Of a DNA stretch of 64,000 nucleotides, positions 34,985-43,623 are shown one piece after another. Under the pieces are notes generated by a model that worked only from the letters and a program-made list of their open reading frames with translations, was not told where the DNA came from and did no database searches. The translations under genes and the position numbers were made by a program. Within the stretch, counting starts at the first letter, position 1. Each line of letters begins with the position of its first letter. Origin of the DNA: Streptomyces sp. NBC_00358 (lineage in GTDB: Bacteria; Actinomycetota; Actinomycetes; Streptomycetales; Streptomycetaceae); the NCBI RefSeq assembly GCF_036099295.1, contig NZ_CP107976.1, forward strand, positions 5,332,001 through 5,396,000. Reading direction: 5' to 3'.

Positions 34985-35992
34985 CTAACTCCGGTAGGTG
35001 ACGGGTCCGCCGGTCCCGCCGGCCGGGCCCTCCCGCTGCGCTGTGACAAGCACCTCACCGGCGGCCGTCCGCGAGTACAGCACCGACCGTCCCGCCCGTC
35101 GCCGCTCCACGAGCCGCGCGTCCAGCAGCACCCGCAGGTGCCGGCCGACGGAGCCCAGCCCCTGCCCGGTCACGGCGACGAGCTGGCTGGTGGACAGCGG
35201 TGAGTCGAGGAGCACGAGGACACCGGCGCGGGCCGTCCCGAGCAGCGCCCCGAGACCCTCCGGCACCGCGGCCGCCCGTACGTCGGCCAGCGCCCCCGTG
35301 CACGGGTAGACCACGGCGTAGCGGCGGGACTCCTCCCAGGACACCCAGCCGGCCTTCGGCGTGACGGGCACGAAGAGCAACCGGGCGCCGGAGATCTCGC
35401 GCGGCGGGTACTCGTGGAGGTTGACCTGGAGCCGGTTGCCGCCGAGCCAGCGCGTCCCGGGCCGCAGCCCGTCCAGCGCCGCCGCCCAGCCGCCCTGGCC
35501 CAACTGAGCGGTCCGTGCCACCACATCGGCCTCCAGGACGCGTCGCCGTCGTTCCCAGTCGGGGCGTACGGACTCCTCCCACACGGCGGTGAGGAGCGCG
35601 GCGGCCCGCTCGGGCAGGTCGTCGCGGTCCGCGAGACGGGCGGGCAGCGGACCGCCCACCGAGCGGGCGAGATGCGCGCGGGCCTCCTGGGGCGAGGCCT
35701 CCCGCACCCGGGCGACCTCGGCCTCGAAGGTCTCGTCGCCGTACGGGGTCGGGGTCAGGAAGTCGGCGATCCACTCCGGCCCGAGCCCGCAGCGCACGAG
35801 GAGCGCGGTGACGGGGTCGGCGGCCAGCCGCTTCCGGTACGCCGGCAGATGGACGCCCAGCCAGGCGCGCTCACCGGGGTGCGTGGCGGCCCCCGCGTGC
35901 AGCAGCTTCAGACAGGCGAACGTCTCGGCGAGCGGCGACAGCACGAACCGGCTCCCGGCGAGCGTGTCGGCGTTCACCTGCCACCAGCCCAT
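34985..35992 (-). CDS. ArsR-like winged-helix regulator with long N-terminal domain (DUF5937 type)
   Basis: The protein has 335 residues from ATG 35992. The C-terminal winged helix reads LVLLDSPLSTSQLVAVTGQGLGSVGRHLRVLLDARLVERRRAGRSVLYSRT (in parts). The N-terminal 220 residues form a separate domain (LSPLAETFACLKLLHAG...HPGERAWL), probably for sensing. This pairing is frequent in Streptomyces beside divergent MFS exporters, as here (gene at 36073). A palindrome lies in the shared promoter region. Confidence 0.8.
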   Translation of the reverse strand: MGWWQVNADTLAGSRFVLSPLAETFACLKLLHAGAATHPGERAWLGVHLPAYRKRLAADPVTALLVRCGLGPEWIADFLTPTPYGDETFEAEVARVREASPQEARAHLARSVGGPLPARLADRDDLPERAAALLTAVWEESVRPDWERRRRVLEADVVARTAQLGQGGWAAALDGLRPGTRWLGGNRLQVNLHEYPPREISGARLLFVPVTPKAGWVSWEESRRYAVVYPCTGALADVRAAAVPEGLGALLGTARAGVLVLLDSPLSTSQLVAVTGQGLGSVGRHLRVLLDARLVERRRAGRSVLYSRTAAGEVLVTAQREGPAGGTGGPVTYRS

Positions 35993-36015
35993 ACCGCCAC
36001 CCCGTATCCCTGGAC

Positions 36016-36035
36016 GTTTCGCCGGTGCGCGAAAC
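36016..36035. promoter_or_regulatory. Inverted repeat GTTTCGC-N6-GCGAAAC between divergent regulator and exporter
   Basis: The 7-bp arms are perfect. The site lies 24 bp before the regulator start and 37 bp before the MFS start, so it can control both. Confidence 0.5.
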
Positions 36036-36072
36036 AATATCGGCCGCCCGTACGCCCCCTCAGACTCCGCGC

Positions 36073-37281
36073 ATGCGCAGCTACTCCGAGCTCTTCCGCA
36101 CGCGGGAGTTCACCCCGCTGTTCCTGTCCTCCTGTTTCAGAACGGCCGCCTCGACGGTGAGCGGTCTGGCGCTCGGCACCCTGGTGTACCGGGCGACCGC
36201 CTCACCGCTGCTCACGGCGCTGAGCATGTTCGGCCCCTCGCTCGCCCAGATGGTCGGCGCGACCACCCTGCTCTCGGCCGCCGACCGGCTGCCGCCGCGC
36301 GCCACGGTGGCGGGCATCGCGCTGGCCTTCGGGCTCGGCACGGCGGCCATGGCGATCCCGGGGCTCCCCATCCGGACGCTCTTCGCCCTGCTCCTGCTCC
36401 TCGGCCTGATCCAGTCCTTCGGCGGCGGGGTCCTGTGGGGCCTGCTGAACGAGATCCTCGCCAAGGAGGGCTATCTGCTGGGGCGTTCGGTGTTCAACAT
36501 GATGAGCGGGATCGCCCAGATCACCGGATACGCGACCGGTGGCGTCCTCGTCGCCCTGCTGTCCCCGCGCGTCACGCTCGTCCTGGCGGCCGGGCTGTAC
36601 CTCGCGGCGGCCCTGACCGCCCGGCTCGGCCTGACACCCCGCGCACCCCGCGCCTCGGGCCGCCCGTCCATCGCCCGGACCTGGCGCACGAACGCCCGCC
36701 TCTTCTCCTCACCGGAACGCCGCACCCTCTATCTCCTGCTCTGGGTGCCGAACGGCCTGGTCGTCGGCTGCGAATCGCTGTACGTGTCGTACGCGCCGAG
36801 CCGGGCCGGCGCGCTGTTCGCCTTCGCGGCGCTCGGCATGTTCGCCGGGGACGTGACGACCGGCCGCCTGCTGCCGCCCCGGGTGCGCGCCCGGCTGGGC
36901 ATCCCGTTCCTGCTCCTGCTCGCGACGCCTTACCTGCTTTTCGTCCTCCGTCCGGGCGTGGCCGTGGCCGCCGGTCTCGTCGCCGTCGCCTCGGTCGGCT
37001 TCGGGTCGAGCCTGATCCAGCAGGAACGCCTGGTGGCGCTCATCCCCGACGAGATCGGCGGTCACGGCCTCGGGCTCCACACGGCGGGCATGCTCACGAT
37101 GCAGGGCGTGAGCGCCGCACTGGCGGGCGGAGTCGCCCAACTCACCTCACCCGCAACGGCGATGACGGTGATGGCCGCCGCCTCGATCACCGTGACACTG
37201 ACCCTGGCCCCGGCATTGCTCCGCCGGGCGGCGACGCCCTCGGATCACCGGCCCCCGGATCATCGCCTGGCATCGCCCTGA
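36073..37281 (+). CDS. MFS transporter, probable exporter
   Basis: The protein has 402 residues from ATG 36073 with about 12 membrane segments. FRTREFTPLFLSSCFRTAASTVSGLALGTLVYRATASP (in parts) is the usual start of this MFS subgroup, followed by LLTALSMFGPSLAQM. Motifs: AADRLPPR in the first loop, PERRTLYLLLWVPNGLVVG at the start of the second half. It is controlled in all likelihood by the ArsR-like gene next to it. The substrate is unknown (drug or metabolite). Confidence 0.85.
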   Translation: MRSYSELFRTREFTPLFLSSCFRTAASTVSGLALGTLVYRATASPLLTALSMFGPSLAQMVGATTLLSAADRLPPRATVAGIALAFGLGTAAMAIPGLPIRTLFALLLLLGLIQSFGGGVLWGLLNEILAKEGYLLGRSVFNMMSGIAQITGYATGGVLVALLSPRVTLVLAAGLYLAAALTARLGLTPRAPRASGRPSIARTWRTNARLFSSPERRTLYLLLWVPNGLVVGCESLYVSYAPSRAGALFAFAALGMFAGDVTTGRLLPPRVRARLGIPFLLLLATPYLLFVLRPGVAVAAGLVAVASVGFGSSLIQQERLVALIPDEIGGHGLGLHTAGMLTMQGVSAALAGGVAQLTSPATAMTVMAAASITVTLTLAPALLRRAATPSDHRPPDHRLASP

Positions 37282-37503
37282 CCGGCCCCGGAGTGCGGGA
37301 CCTCAGCGAGCGTACGAGGCCCTCCGCGGGCGCCGGTGTGCCTCCGCACGCTCTGTCCGGCACGGCTCGGCGGGTGGAACGATCCCGGTGCTCGCCACCG
37401 GCGGGGGAACGCCTTTGGCCGTCGTGGAGGTGTGAGCGGCGGCGAGTGGATGTTTGCTGGTCCGAGAACGGCGCGCACCACTTCGAGCGGTAAGGGGCTG
37501 GAC

Positions 37504-37803
37504 ATGGCGATGGTGATGTCGATGCACTGGGCGGGAGTCACGCCGGAGCAGTACGACACGGTGCGGGACGCGGTCGACTGGGAGCAGGTTCCGGCGGCCG
37601 GTGGTCAGATGCACGTGGCCTGGTTCGACGCCCAGGGACTGCACGTCACCGATGTCTGGGAATCCCAGGAGGCGTTCGAGGCCTTCTTCGCCGAACGGCT
37701 CGGCCCGGCGATCCAGAAGGCCGGCATGACCGGTGCGCCCGACACCAGCTTCAGTCCGCTGCACCGGCGCTTCATCGCACCCGACGTCACGGGTGCCGCG
37801 TAG
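37504..37803 (+). CDS. Small hypothetical protein, ferredoxin-like dimeric barrel type
   Basis: The protein has 99 residues from ATG 37504. The pattern MVMSMHWAGVTPEQYDTVRDAVDWEQ...MHVAWFDAQGLHVTDVWESQEAFEAFFAERLGPAIQKAG (in parts) is that of short antibiotic-monooxygenase-like/dimeric barrels in which residues are spread over two strands and helices. It may bind a small hydrophobic ligand. A strong hairpin terminator follows. Confidence 0.65.
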   Translation: MAMVMSMHWAGVTPEQYDTVRDAVDWEQVPAAGGQMHVAWFDAQGLHVTDVWESQEAFEAFFAERLGPAIQKAGMTGAPDTSFSPLHRRFIAPDVTGAA

Positions 37804-37889
37804 GAGGGACACGGCACGCCGGTTCCGATCCCGCCAGGGCGGGTGGCGCGGTCGCGTCGCTGACCCCGCCGGCCGGTCGAGTCCTGGAG

Positions 37890-37919
37890 GAAGCCCCCGG
37901 CGCCTCGGCCGGGGGCTTC
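37890..37919 (+). terminator. Hairpin terminator, 12-bp stem
   Basis: GAAGCCCCCGGC pairs with GCCGGGGGCTTC across a 6-base loop, 86 bp after the small barrel gene. Confidence 0.7.
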
Positions 37920-37987
37920 ACGGGAGTCCGGGTGAGGCCCCCACGTCGTTTTGGCGCAACTCCGGATCGATGTGCCACGGTTCGGCC

Positions 37988-38248
37988 ATGAGCAACGACT
38001 ACGACCGCATCCGCACGGGCATCGAGTTCATGACCGCCTACGTCTCCGGGAACGAGATGTTGACGGCGTACGTGGCCGAGCGGCGACGCGAGGACCCCAT
38101 GGCGGCCGAGACCATGATGGACGGCTCCGCGGCCCTGTGCGCCCTGCTGCTCCGGAAGATGGCGAAGGACACCGGGCAGACGGAGCACGCGATTCTGCAG
38201 GAACTGGCCCGGGGCATCTACCGGCACGAGCAGAAGTCCGACGACTGA
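37988..38248 (+). CDS. Small hypothetical helical protein
   Basis: The protein has 86 residues, predicted all-helical and acidic/basic in patches (DRIRTGIEFMTAYVSGNEMLTAYVAERRREDPM, in parts). There is no signal peptide and no membrane segment. I do not recognise it. The 260 bp after it (to 38508) contain no supportable gene. Confidence 0.6.
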   Translation: MSNDYDRIRTGIEFMTAYVSGNEMLTAYVAERRREDPMAAETMMDGSAALCALLLRKMAKDTGQTEHAILQELARGIYRHEQKSDD

Positions 38249-38508
38249 CCGGACCGGGAGCCCCACGGCCGTTCAGGGGCGCGTGTGCGGCGCATCGAGG
38301 CATATCGCGTTCTCCCCGCGTGCCTCGGATGTGGTGCCGTCGACCGCGGGAGTTCCCTCCGGGCACGGGCTGCACCCGCTGCCCCTGCTGCGGGAACGGG
38401 GGGTACTGCTGCGGGTGTTGCGGGTCCTGCGGGGCGGCGGGGGGTGCCGGAGGCCGGGCTCGGCCACCGGCTGATCCACCGCCAGGAGCGATGGATCAGC
38501 CCGATGGA

Positions 38509-39957
38509 TCAGTCGGCCGGAACGGCCTCGGGGGAGAGCGGGAGACGGGCGACGATGCGGGCGCCGTGCGGGTGGGGCTCGGCGGTCAGGGTGCCGTGGT
38601 GGTGACCCGCGATGTCACGGGCGATGGCCAGACCGAGGCCGGCTCCGCCGAGGTCCCGGCTGCGGGCGTCGTCCAGGCGCGTGAAGCGCTCGAAGACCCG
38701 GTCACGGTCGGCCTCCGGAATGCCCGGTCCGTCGTCGCTCACCTCCAGCACGGCCGTGTCCGTGGCCCGATCGGCTCGCAGAGTCAGTTCGATGCGCCGG
38801 TCGGCATGGCGCTGGGCGTTGTCGAGCAGGTTGGTGAGGAGTCTGGTGAGCCGGCTGCGGCTGCCCTCGATGGTGACGCCGGCCTGCAGCCCGGCGTCGA
38901 TCAGGATCCGGTCGCCGTGGCGCGCCGCGAGGGTCGTACGGCACAGGTCGGCCAGGTCCAGCGGACCGCTCTCGACGGGCTCGGCCGCGTCCAGCCGGGC
39001 CAGGAACAGCAGATCGGCCGCGAGATCCTGGAGCCGTACGGTGTCCTCCAGGACCTCGCTGACCAGATCCGGCCACAGCTCCGGGTCCGGGTGGGCGAGG
39101 GCGACCTCCAACTGGGTCCGCAGAACGGTGATGGGGCTGCGCAGTTCGTGCGAGGCGTCGGCGATGAACCGGCGCTGCCGGACGACCGCGTCCTCCAGGC
39201 GGTCGAGCGTGACGTTCATGGTGCGGGCGAGCCGGGCGATCTCGTCCTGGGCGTCCGGTACGGGCACCCGGCGGTGCAGCGCGTGCCCGGTGATCTCGGC
39301 GACCTCGGACCGGATGGCCTCCACCGGGCGCAGCGCTCGGCCGGTCACCCACCAGGTGACCAGGGCGACGGTGGCCAGCAGCAGCGGGGCGCCGATGCCC
39401 AGCACGACGGAGGTGATCTCGTCCGCCTGGTCCGCGTCCCGCAGCGAGGTGCCCGCGTACACGGTGACCGTGCTGCCGGGAGTGGTGGCGGTGACGGCGA
39501 CGATCCGCTGGCGGTGTTCGTCGCCGAACGGCTCGCCGGACCAGGTGGCGCGCAACGGGCCCTCGTCCGTGCGGAGATGACCGATGGGAGGGCGGCCGGT
39601 GAGGTTCTGGCTGGCGGCCACCACATGGCCCTCGGCGTCCACGACCTGGATGAAGTCGGCCCCGGGGGCGACGGGCAGCAGGTCGGGGAGCGTGCCCTGG
39701 GCGGCCAGCCGCCCCACCTTGTCGGCCTGCTGGGTGGCGGTCTCCTTGGCGCTGCGCTGGAGGTTGGCGTGCAGGATGCCCATGAGCGCGAGGGAGACCG
39801 CGGCCAGCGCGAGGGCGACGACCGCGGTCGCCCCGAGCGTCGCCCGGGCGCGCACCGATCCCGGCCACAGGTGTCGCGCGAGCCGCACGGCGCCGGTGCG
39901 CAGGCGCCGGACAGCGGCCACGGTCCCGTCGCGACCCGGGAGGAATCGCCTAGCCAC
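38509..39957 (-). CDS. Sensor histidine kinase (HAMP, HisKA, HATPase)
   Basis: The protein has 482 residues. TM1 is about residues 40-62, an extracytoplasmic sensor follows (to about 180), then TM2 (VVLGIGAPLLLATVALVTWWV) and a HAMP linker. Next come the phospho-acceptor His in ADASHELRSPITVLR and the ATPase N, G1 and G2 boxes (LLTNLLDNAQRHA, VSDDGPGIPE, GGAGLGLAI). Its GTG start overlaps the regulator stop by 8 bp. The signal is unknown. Confidence 0.92.
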   Translation of the reverse strand: MARRFLPGRDGTVAAVRRLRTGAVRLARHLWPGSVRARATLGATAVVALALAAVSLALMGILHANLQRSAKETATQQADKVGRLAAQGTLPDLLPVAPGADFIQVVDAEGHVVAASQNLTGRPPIGHLRTDEGPLRATWSGEPFGDEHRQRIVAVTATTPGSTVTVYAGTSLRDADQADEITSVVLGIGAPLLLATVALVTWWVTGRALRPVEAIRSEVAEITGHALHRRVPVPDAQDEIARLARTMNVTLDRLEDAVVRQRRFIADASHELRSPITVLRTQLEVALAHPDPELWPDLVSEVLEDTVRLQDLAADLLFLARLDAAEPVESGPLDLADLCRTTLAARHGDRILIDAGLQAGVTIEGSRSRLTRLLTNLLDNAQRHADRRIELTLRADRATDTAVLEVSDDGPGIPEADRDRVFERFTRLDDARSRDLGGAGLGLAIARDIAGHHHGTLTAEPHPHGARIVARLPLSPEAVPAD

Positions 39958-40627
39958 CGCCGGCCGCCAGTCGGTACCCGGCGCCCCGGACGGTCTCCAG
40001 GGCGGATCGCCCGAACGGGGCGTCGATCTTGCGGCGTACGGCGCTGACGTGGACCTCGACGAGATTGAGGTCCGCCTCGAAGGCCGAGTCCCAGACGTGC
40101 TGGAGGATCTCGCGCTTCGTCACCACCTCGCCGGCCCGCCGGGCGAGGTACTCCAGGATGGCGAACTCCCTTGTGGTGAGCCGTATTTCGCTTCCGTCGC
40201 GGGTGCAGGTACGGCGGGCCGGATCGATCACCAGGTCACCGAACTCCAGGGTCGGCGGGAGCCGGCGGCCGGTGCGACGGTGCAGTGCGCGGAGCCGGGC
40301 GACCAGGACGACGTAGGAGAACGGCTTGGACAGGAAGTCGTCGGCACCGGTGTCCAGCGCCTCGGCCTCGTCGTACTCGCCGTCCTTGGCGGTGAGCATC
40401 AGGATCGGTGTCTCGCTCCCGGCCGCGCGCAGCTTGGCGCAGACCCGGTAGCCGTTGAGGCCGGGCAGCATGATGTCGAGCACGATCACGTCATAGCCGT
40501 GCTCCAGGGCGAGCCAGAGCCCCTGGTTCCCGTCATGGGCGACATCGACGGTGAAGCCCTCGGCCGTGAGGCCTCGCTGCAGGGCGGCGGCCAACCGCCT
40601 CTCGTCCTCGACCACCAGTACGCGCAC
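39950..40627 (-). CDS. OmpR-family response regulator
   Basis: The protein has 225 residues. Receiver domain with acidic pocket EDE, phospho-Asp in VIVLDIMLPGLNGY, conserved Thr/Lys (LTAKD, SKPF). The OmpR winged helix follows (LTTREFAILEYLARRAGEVVTKREILQHVWD, in parts; NLVEVHVSAVRRKID; VRGAGYRL). It is cotranscribed with the kinase and divergent from the PepSY gene. Direct repeats in the shared promoter are the probable binding sites. Confidence 0.94.
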   Translation of the reverse strand: MRVLVVEDERRLAAALQRGLTAEGFTVDVAHDGNQGLWLALEHGYDVIVLDIMLPGLNGYRVCAKLRAAGSETPILMLTAKDGEYDEAEALDTGADDFLSKPFSYVVLVARLRALHRRTGRRLPPTLEFGDLVIDPARRTCTRDGSEIRLTTREFAILEYLARRAGEVVTKREILQHVWDSAFEADLNLVEVHVSAVRRKIDAPFGRSALETVRGAGYRLAAGGG

Positions 40628-40670
40628 GGAGTACAGCCTCGCATGCCGTGCGGGCGGTGCCTGAAGAAGC

Positions 40671-40698
40671 CTTCAGCCACCTTCAGCCTGGCTTCAGC
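40671..40698. promoter_or_regulatory. Direct repeats of CTTCAGC, probable response-regulator box
   Basis: CTTCAGC occurs at 40671, 40681 and 40692, with a reversed CTGAAG at 40661. The 10-11 bp spacing is one helical turn, the pattern that OmpR-type dimers read. It lies between the regulator gene and the PepSY gene. Confidence 0.6.
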
Positions 40699-40762
40699 AA
40701 CGGTGCTCCAAGCTGACGCGGCAGCCGGCACCGGGCCGGCCCAGACGATCAGGAGCACGAGC

Positions 40763-41368
40763 ATGTCCCAGCCCGTCCCACCGGAGCAGTCCGAGCCCTA
40801 CGAGTCCCACGAGTCCGACGAGTCCCAGCCGTCCACGTCGTCCCGGAAGCGTCTTCCGCGCCTGCCGCGGCTGGGGCGGAGCCGCTGGCTGGCAGTCGGC
40901 GTCGGGGTCGTCCTGCTGGGCGGAGCCGTGGCCGGCGCCGCCGCGGTCGCCGTTCATGACCACGGCGAGAAGGGTGCCCGCATGCGGGTCGAGGCTGTGC
41001 CCGGCTGGAAGGGCGGCGAGCGCCTTGTCCGCGGGGAGGACCGAGGCGAGAGCCGCTTCAAGGACGACGAGGCCAGGCCGTACCAGAACACCGGGAGCGG
41101 CCCCGACAGCCCGAACACCCTGAGCGGTCTCGCGCCCGCGCCGGTCCCGACGGTGTCGGCCGCCAAGGCGATCGAGGCGGCCGGCAAGGCGGTCCCCGGT
41201 GGCAAGCCGGACGCGCTGCGCGTGGTGGTGCAGCAGGGCGGCGGAAGCGGCTGGGAGGTCGAGGTGCTCGGCACCGACGGCGTCCGGCACCTGGTGACCC
41301 TCGACGGTGCGACCGGCGCGGTGACCGGCAACACCGTCGCGCCCGCCGCCCTGAGCGCCGGCCGCTGA
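40763..41368 (+). CDS. Membrane-anchored PepSY-domain protein
   Basis: The protein has 201 residues. A Ser/Glu/Pro-rich cytoplasmic N-terminus (repeated ES/DES motifs) and a basic stretch precede one membrane segment (WLAVGVGVVLLGGAVAGAAAVAV, about residues 42-64). Then come an extracytoplasmic linker and a C-terminal PepSY domain (SAAKAIEAAGKAVPGG...GWEVEVLGTDGVRHLVTLDGATGAVTGN, in parts). Its promoter faces the two-component system, so it is the likely target, perhaps part of a cell-envelope stress response. Confidence 0.82.
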   Translation: MSQPVPPEQSEPYESHESDESQPSTSSRKRLPRLPRLGRSRWLAVGVGVVLLGGAVAGAAAVAVHDHGEKGARMRVEAVPGWKGGERLVRGEDRGESRFKDDEARPYQNTGSGPDSPNTLSGLAPAPVPTVSAAKAIEAAGKAVPGGKPDALRVVVQQGGGSGWEVEVLGTDGVRHLVTLDGATGAVTGNTVAPAALSAGR

Positions 41369-41401
41369 AGAACGCGCCGCTCCTGAGGACCTGACACGGC
41401 A

Positions 41402-41427
41402 GCCCGCGGCGGCAGCCCGCCGCGGGC
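41402..41427 (+). terminator. Hairpin terminator, 11-bp stem
   Basis: GCCCGCGGCGG pairs with CCGCCGCGGGC across a 4-base loop, 33 bp after the PepSY gene. Confidence 0.7.
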
Positions 41428-41433
41428 GACGAG

Positions 41434-41532
41434 AAAGGGCCGACCCGGGAGGAATCCCACACCTTCCCGAGCCGGCCCGCAGCCGTGTGCCCGGGCGGGC
41501 TCGGAACCCGCGGGACCCGCTTCAGGAGTTCG
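41434..41532 (-). other. tRNA 3'-end-like block with hairpin, candidate left island boundary
   Basis: On the minus strand this reads as a degenerate tRNA 3' half (loop CTCCTGAA, T-arm GCGGGTTCCGAGCCCGC) followed by a hairpin. The + strand part from 41485 (GTGTGCCC to GGAGTTCG) matches 52241-52289 at about 39 of 49 positions. The hairpin before it has the same layout as at 52195. The T-loop has lost its conserved A, so it is not a working tRNA. It may be an old attachment site. Confidence 0.45.
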
Positions 41533-41561
41533 GCCGAGCGGCTGTCGTACGGGCCTCGTGC

Positions 41562-41589
41562 CTGTGCCAGTGCCAGTGCCAGTGCCAGT
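41562..41589. repeat. Hexanucleotide repeat (TGCCAG)n
   Basis: Four to five copies just inside the left boundary block. The rest of 41590-41738 holds no gene that I can support. Confidence 0.6.
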
Positions 41590-41738
41590 CCGGCCGGACT
41601 GGCGGCTGCGTGGTCATCACCGGTTGGTTTGCTGTCTTGCCTGGTCCGGCGTTGGGGTGCGGTGGTCTCGGGTGGCTTTGAGGGGGCTTGGGGAGACTGG
41701 GTTCGGCCGCATGCTCATCCGACGCGGCCTTGAGCTCA

Positions 41739-42899
41739 TTACGCCGCCTGCTGCCGGGCGGGGGACGAGGTGCGACGGTGCAGCGCGTCCGACAGCATGA
41801 CGAGCTGCCGTACGTCCGCGTCCAGGCCCTGCGCCTTCGGTACCGCCACGGCGACTGCGTCGTACGGTGCTTCCCCGCCTTCCGTCTGCGCTTCGAGCGC
41901 GGCACACAACCGGTCCGCAAGGAGGTCGGCCGAGGACTCCGAGAGGTCCGTGACCGTCATCTCGGCCTGCCCGAGATAGGGGCTGATGCGTACCAGACCG
42001 TCGCGGCACTCGATGGCGCGGCGATAGTAACGACGGTCGACCGCCTGAGGCCGGCGCAGAAGGTCCCATGGCCTGGCACGGTTCTGGTGGAGAGCGTCCT
42101 GCGGGTACGCCTCGTGCAGCAGGCTCCACAGCGGATGCAGGCGGTGGTACATGCGGCGGCGTTGCCGGCGCAGGCGGATGACCGAGAGACGGGCACGGGC
42201 CGCCGGGTAGCCGACTCCGATGAGGAACAGCGGGATCGCCACGCCGATGATGTGGCCGGAGATCGCGGTGACCGCCGGGGCGACCGCGCCTCCGTGCCAG
42301 CGGATCACGGTCAGTGCCGCTCGGATCGCGCTCGCCGCGGCTATGCCCGAGAGGGCGGAGGCCATCAGCCACAGGCCGACGGACAGGGGGCGCGGTGACA
42401 CTCGCGCATAACGACAGGTCCAGCGCAGGGCCATGGTCAGGGCGTAGACCAGATACAGATCGGCCAGGAGATAGAAGGCCGCCAGGGCGGAGACCCGCAT
42501 GTCGACGCTTTCGTACCTGCCGCCCGTGTCGTGCCCGGCGGCAGCGATCGTGGCCAGCGAGGTCCCCAGAAGAGTGAGTCCCAGCGGGAGCGCTTCCCAA
42601 CGGGCGCGTATGCGCCCTCTCCGCGGATCCGTCGCGGAGTACAGGTAGAAGCACATCAGCCAGAAGACCATCGCGAACGCGAAGGCGTTCTGCACCAGTC
42701 GCGGCGCTCCGGGCCCGCCGACGGAGCGGATCATCCTCGCGGCGGGCGGCAGCGCGAGTCCGAAGGAAGCGGCCGCGCTCGCCAGACACAGAGTCACGGC
42801 ACGCAACGGAGCATCATGCGGGGACGTGACGATCTGACGGATCTTCCAGCCCAGGGTCAGGACGAACACCGTACCGACGACGAGTGCCAGCGCGATCAC
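41739..42899 (-). CDS. Membrane protein of the MAB_1171c-like type
   Basis: The protein has 386 residues. GTG 42899 overlaps the stop of the peptidase-like gene (GTGA). Seven hydrophobic segments fill the first 235 residues. The C-terminal 150 residues are soluble (RRRMYHRLHPLWSLLHEAYPQ, RRAIECRDGLVRISPYLGQ, LSDALHRRT). This membrane protein recurs in actinomycetes after HTH and HExxH peptidase genes, as here. Calling it a transporter is tentative; a signalling or defence role is possible. Confidence 0.72.
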   Translation of the reverse strand: MIALALVVGTVFVLTLGWKIRQIVTSPHDAPLRAVTLCLASAAASFGLALPPAARMIRSVGGPGAPRLVQNAFAFAMVFWLMCFYLYSATDPRRGRIRARWEALPLGLTLLGTSLATIAAAGHDTGGRYESVDMRVSALAAFYLLADLYLVYALTMALRWTCRYARVSPRPLSVGLWLMASALSGIAAASAIRAALTVIRWHGGAVAPAVTAISGHIIGVAIPLFLIGVGYPAARARLSVIRLRRQRRRMYHRLHPLWSLLHEAYPQDALHQNRARPWDLLRRPQAVDRRYYRRAIECRDGLVRISPYLGQAEMTVTDLSESSADLLADRLCAALEAQTEGGEAPYDAVAVAVPKAQGLDADVRQLVMLSDALHRRTSSPARQQAA

Positions 42900-43456
42900 T
42901 GCCAGCCCTGCCGATCGCCAAGTGCGGACCGGACGCGATCGACCGACGGGTTCACGGACGAGGGCGAGTCGACGTAGTCCAGTACAGAGGCCCATTCGAG
43001 GATGATGGTGGCGACCAACTCGGCCTCGCGTTCGTGCTCCTCGTCGTACGAGGTGCGCCAGAGAGTCTTCTTGACGACGTCGGCGGAGATGTCGGGCAGT
43101 AGCTGACGGATCTCGTTGCCGGACACCGTGCTCCTGTGGTCCGCCATGATGTGCCCGACCTCGTGCAGGATGATGTGGTCCTGGTGGACCTTGCTCGTCT
43201 CGCGCTGATAGAGGATGTAGTCCGCCGTTCTCGTCGCGATCCAGACGCCGAACGGGCCGGGGATGGGCAGCGGATACGGCACGAGGCGGATGGGCCGTCC
43301 GCGACGCTCTCCCAGACGCCGGCACAGTACGTTCACCCGCAACGGCGTCTCGATGCCGAGGGATTGAAGCTCCCGTCTGCAGCGCCGCCGCAGCTTGCGC
43401 TCGTTCAAAACCGTCCTCTCGTATGTCTGACCTCCGTGCCGCCGGTCGGGCAGCAT
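42896..43456 (-). CDS. ImmA/IrrE-like zinc metallopeptidase domain protein
   Basis: The protein has 186 residues from ATG 43456; a TTG about 17 codons later, after GAGAGGA, is a possible alternative start. The key motif is HEVGHIMADH (HExxH, zinc-binding). A late Glu (EEHEREAELVATIIL) supplies the usual third ligand. ImmA-type peptidases cleave the repressor encoded beside them, and the HTH gene lies directly upstream. The product may therefore inactivate that regulator upon a signal passed through the membrane protein downstream. Confidence 0.75.
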   Translation of the reverse strand: MLPDRRHGGQTYERTVLNERKLRRRCRRELQSLGIETPLRVNVLCRRLGERRGRPIRLVPYPLPIPGPFGVWIATRTADYILYQRETSKVHQDHIILHEVGHIMADHRSTVSGNEIRQLLPDISADVVKKTLWRTSYDEEHEREAELVATIILEWASVLDYVDSPSSVNPSVDRVRSALGDRQGWQ

Positions 43457-43623
43457 GAGCTCAGGTGGGGGTAACCAGAGGGAAACTCTGGGCAGTTCAC
43501 GGCTCCGCGTGATGCACGGCCGTCCCGTGGTGGCCGTGATCAGCATCCGTGTGAGCGGCTGCTTCTGTGTGCGTTTTTACGTGTGTGTCGTCTATCTCAC
43601 GTACGCGACTGGTGTCGCCCGAG

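Noticed and set aside
38285..38605. Cys-rich frames near 38.3-38.6 kb (looks like a metallothionein-type or lasso-type small peptide)
   Set aside because: The Cys come from TGC/TGT in G-rich repeats; no ribosome site, and the frame runs into the histidine kinase gene on the other strand.
41562..41589. Possible CRISPR-like repeat
   Set aside because: It is a continuous hexamer tandem without spacers; no CRISPR array or cas gene is visible in the window.
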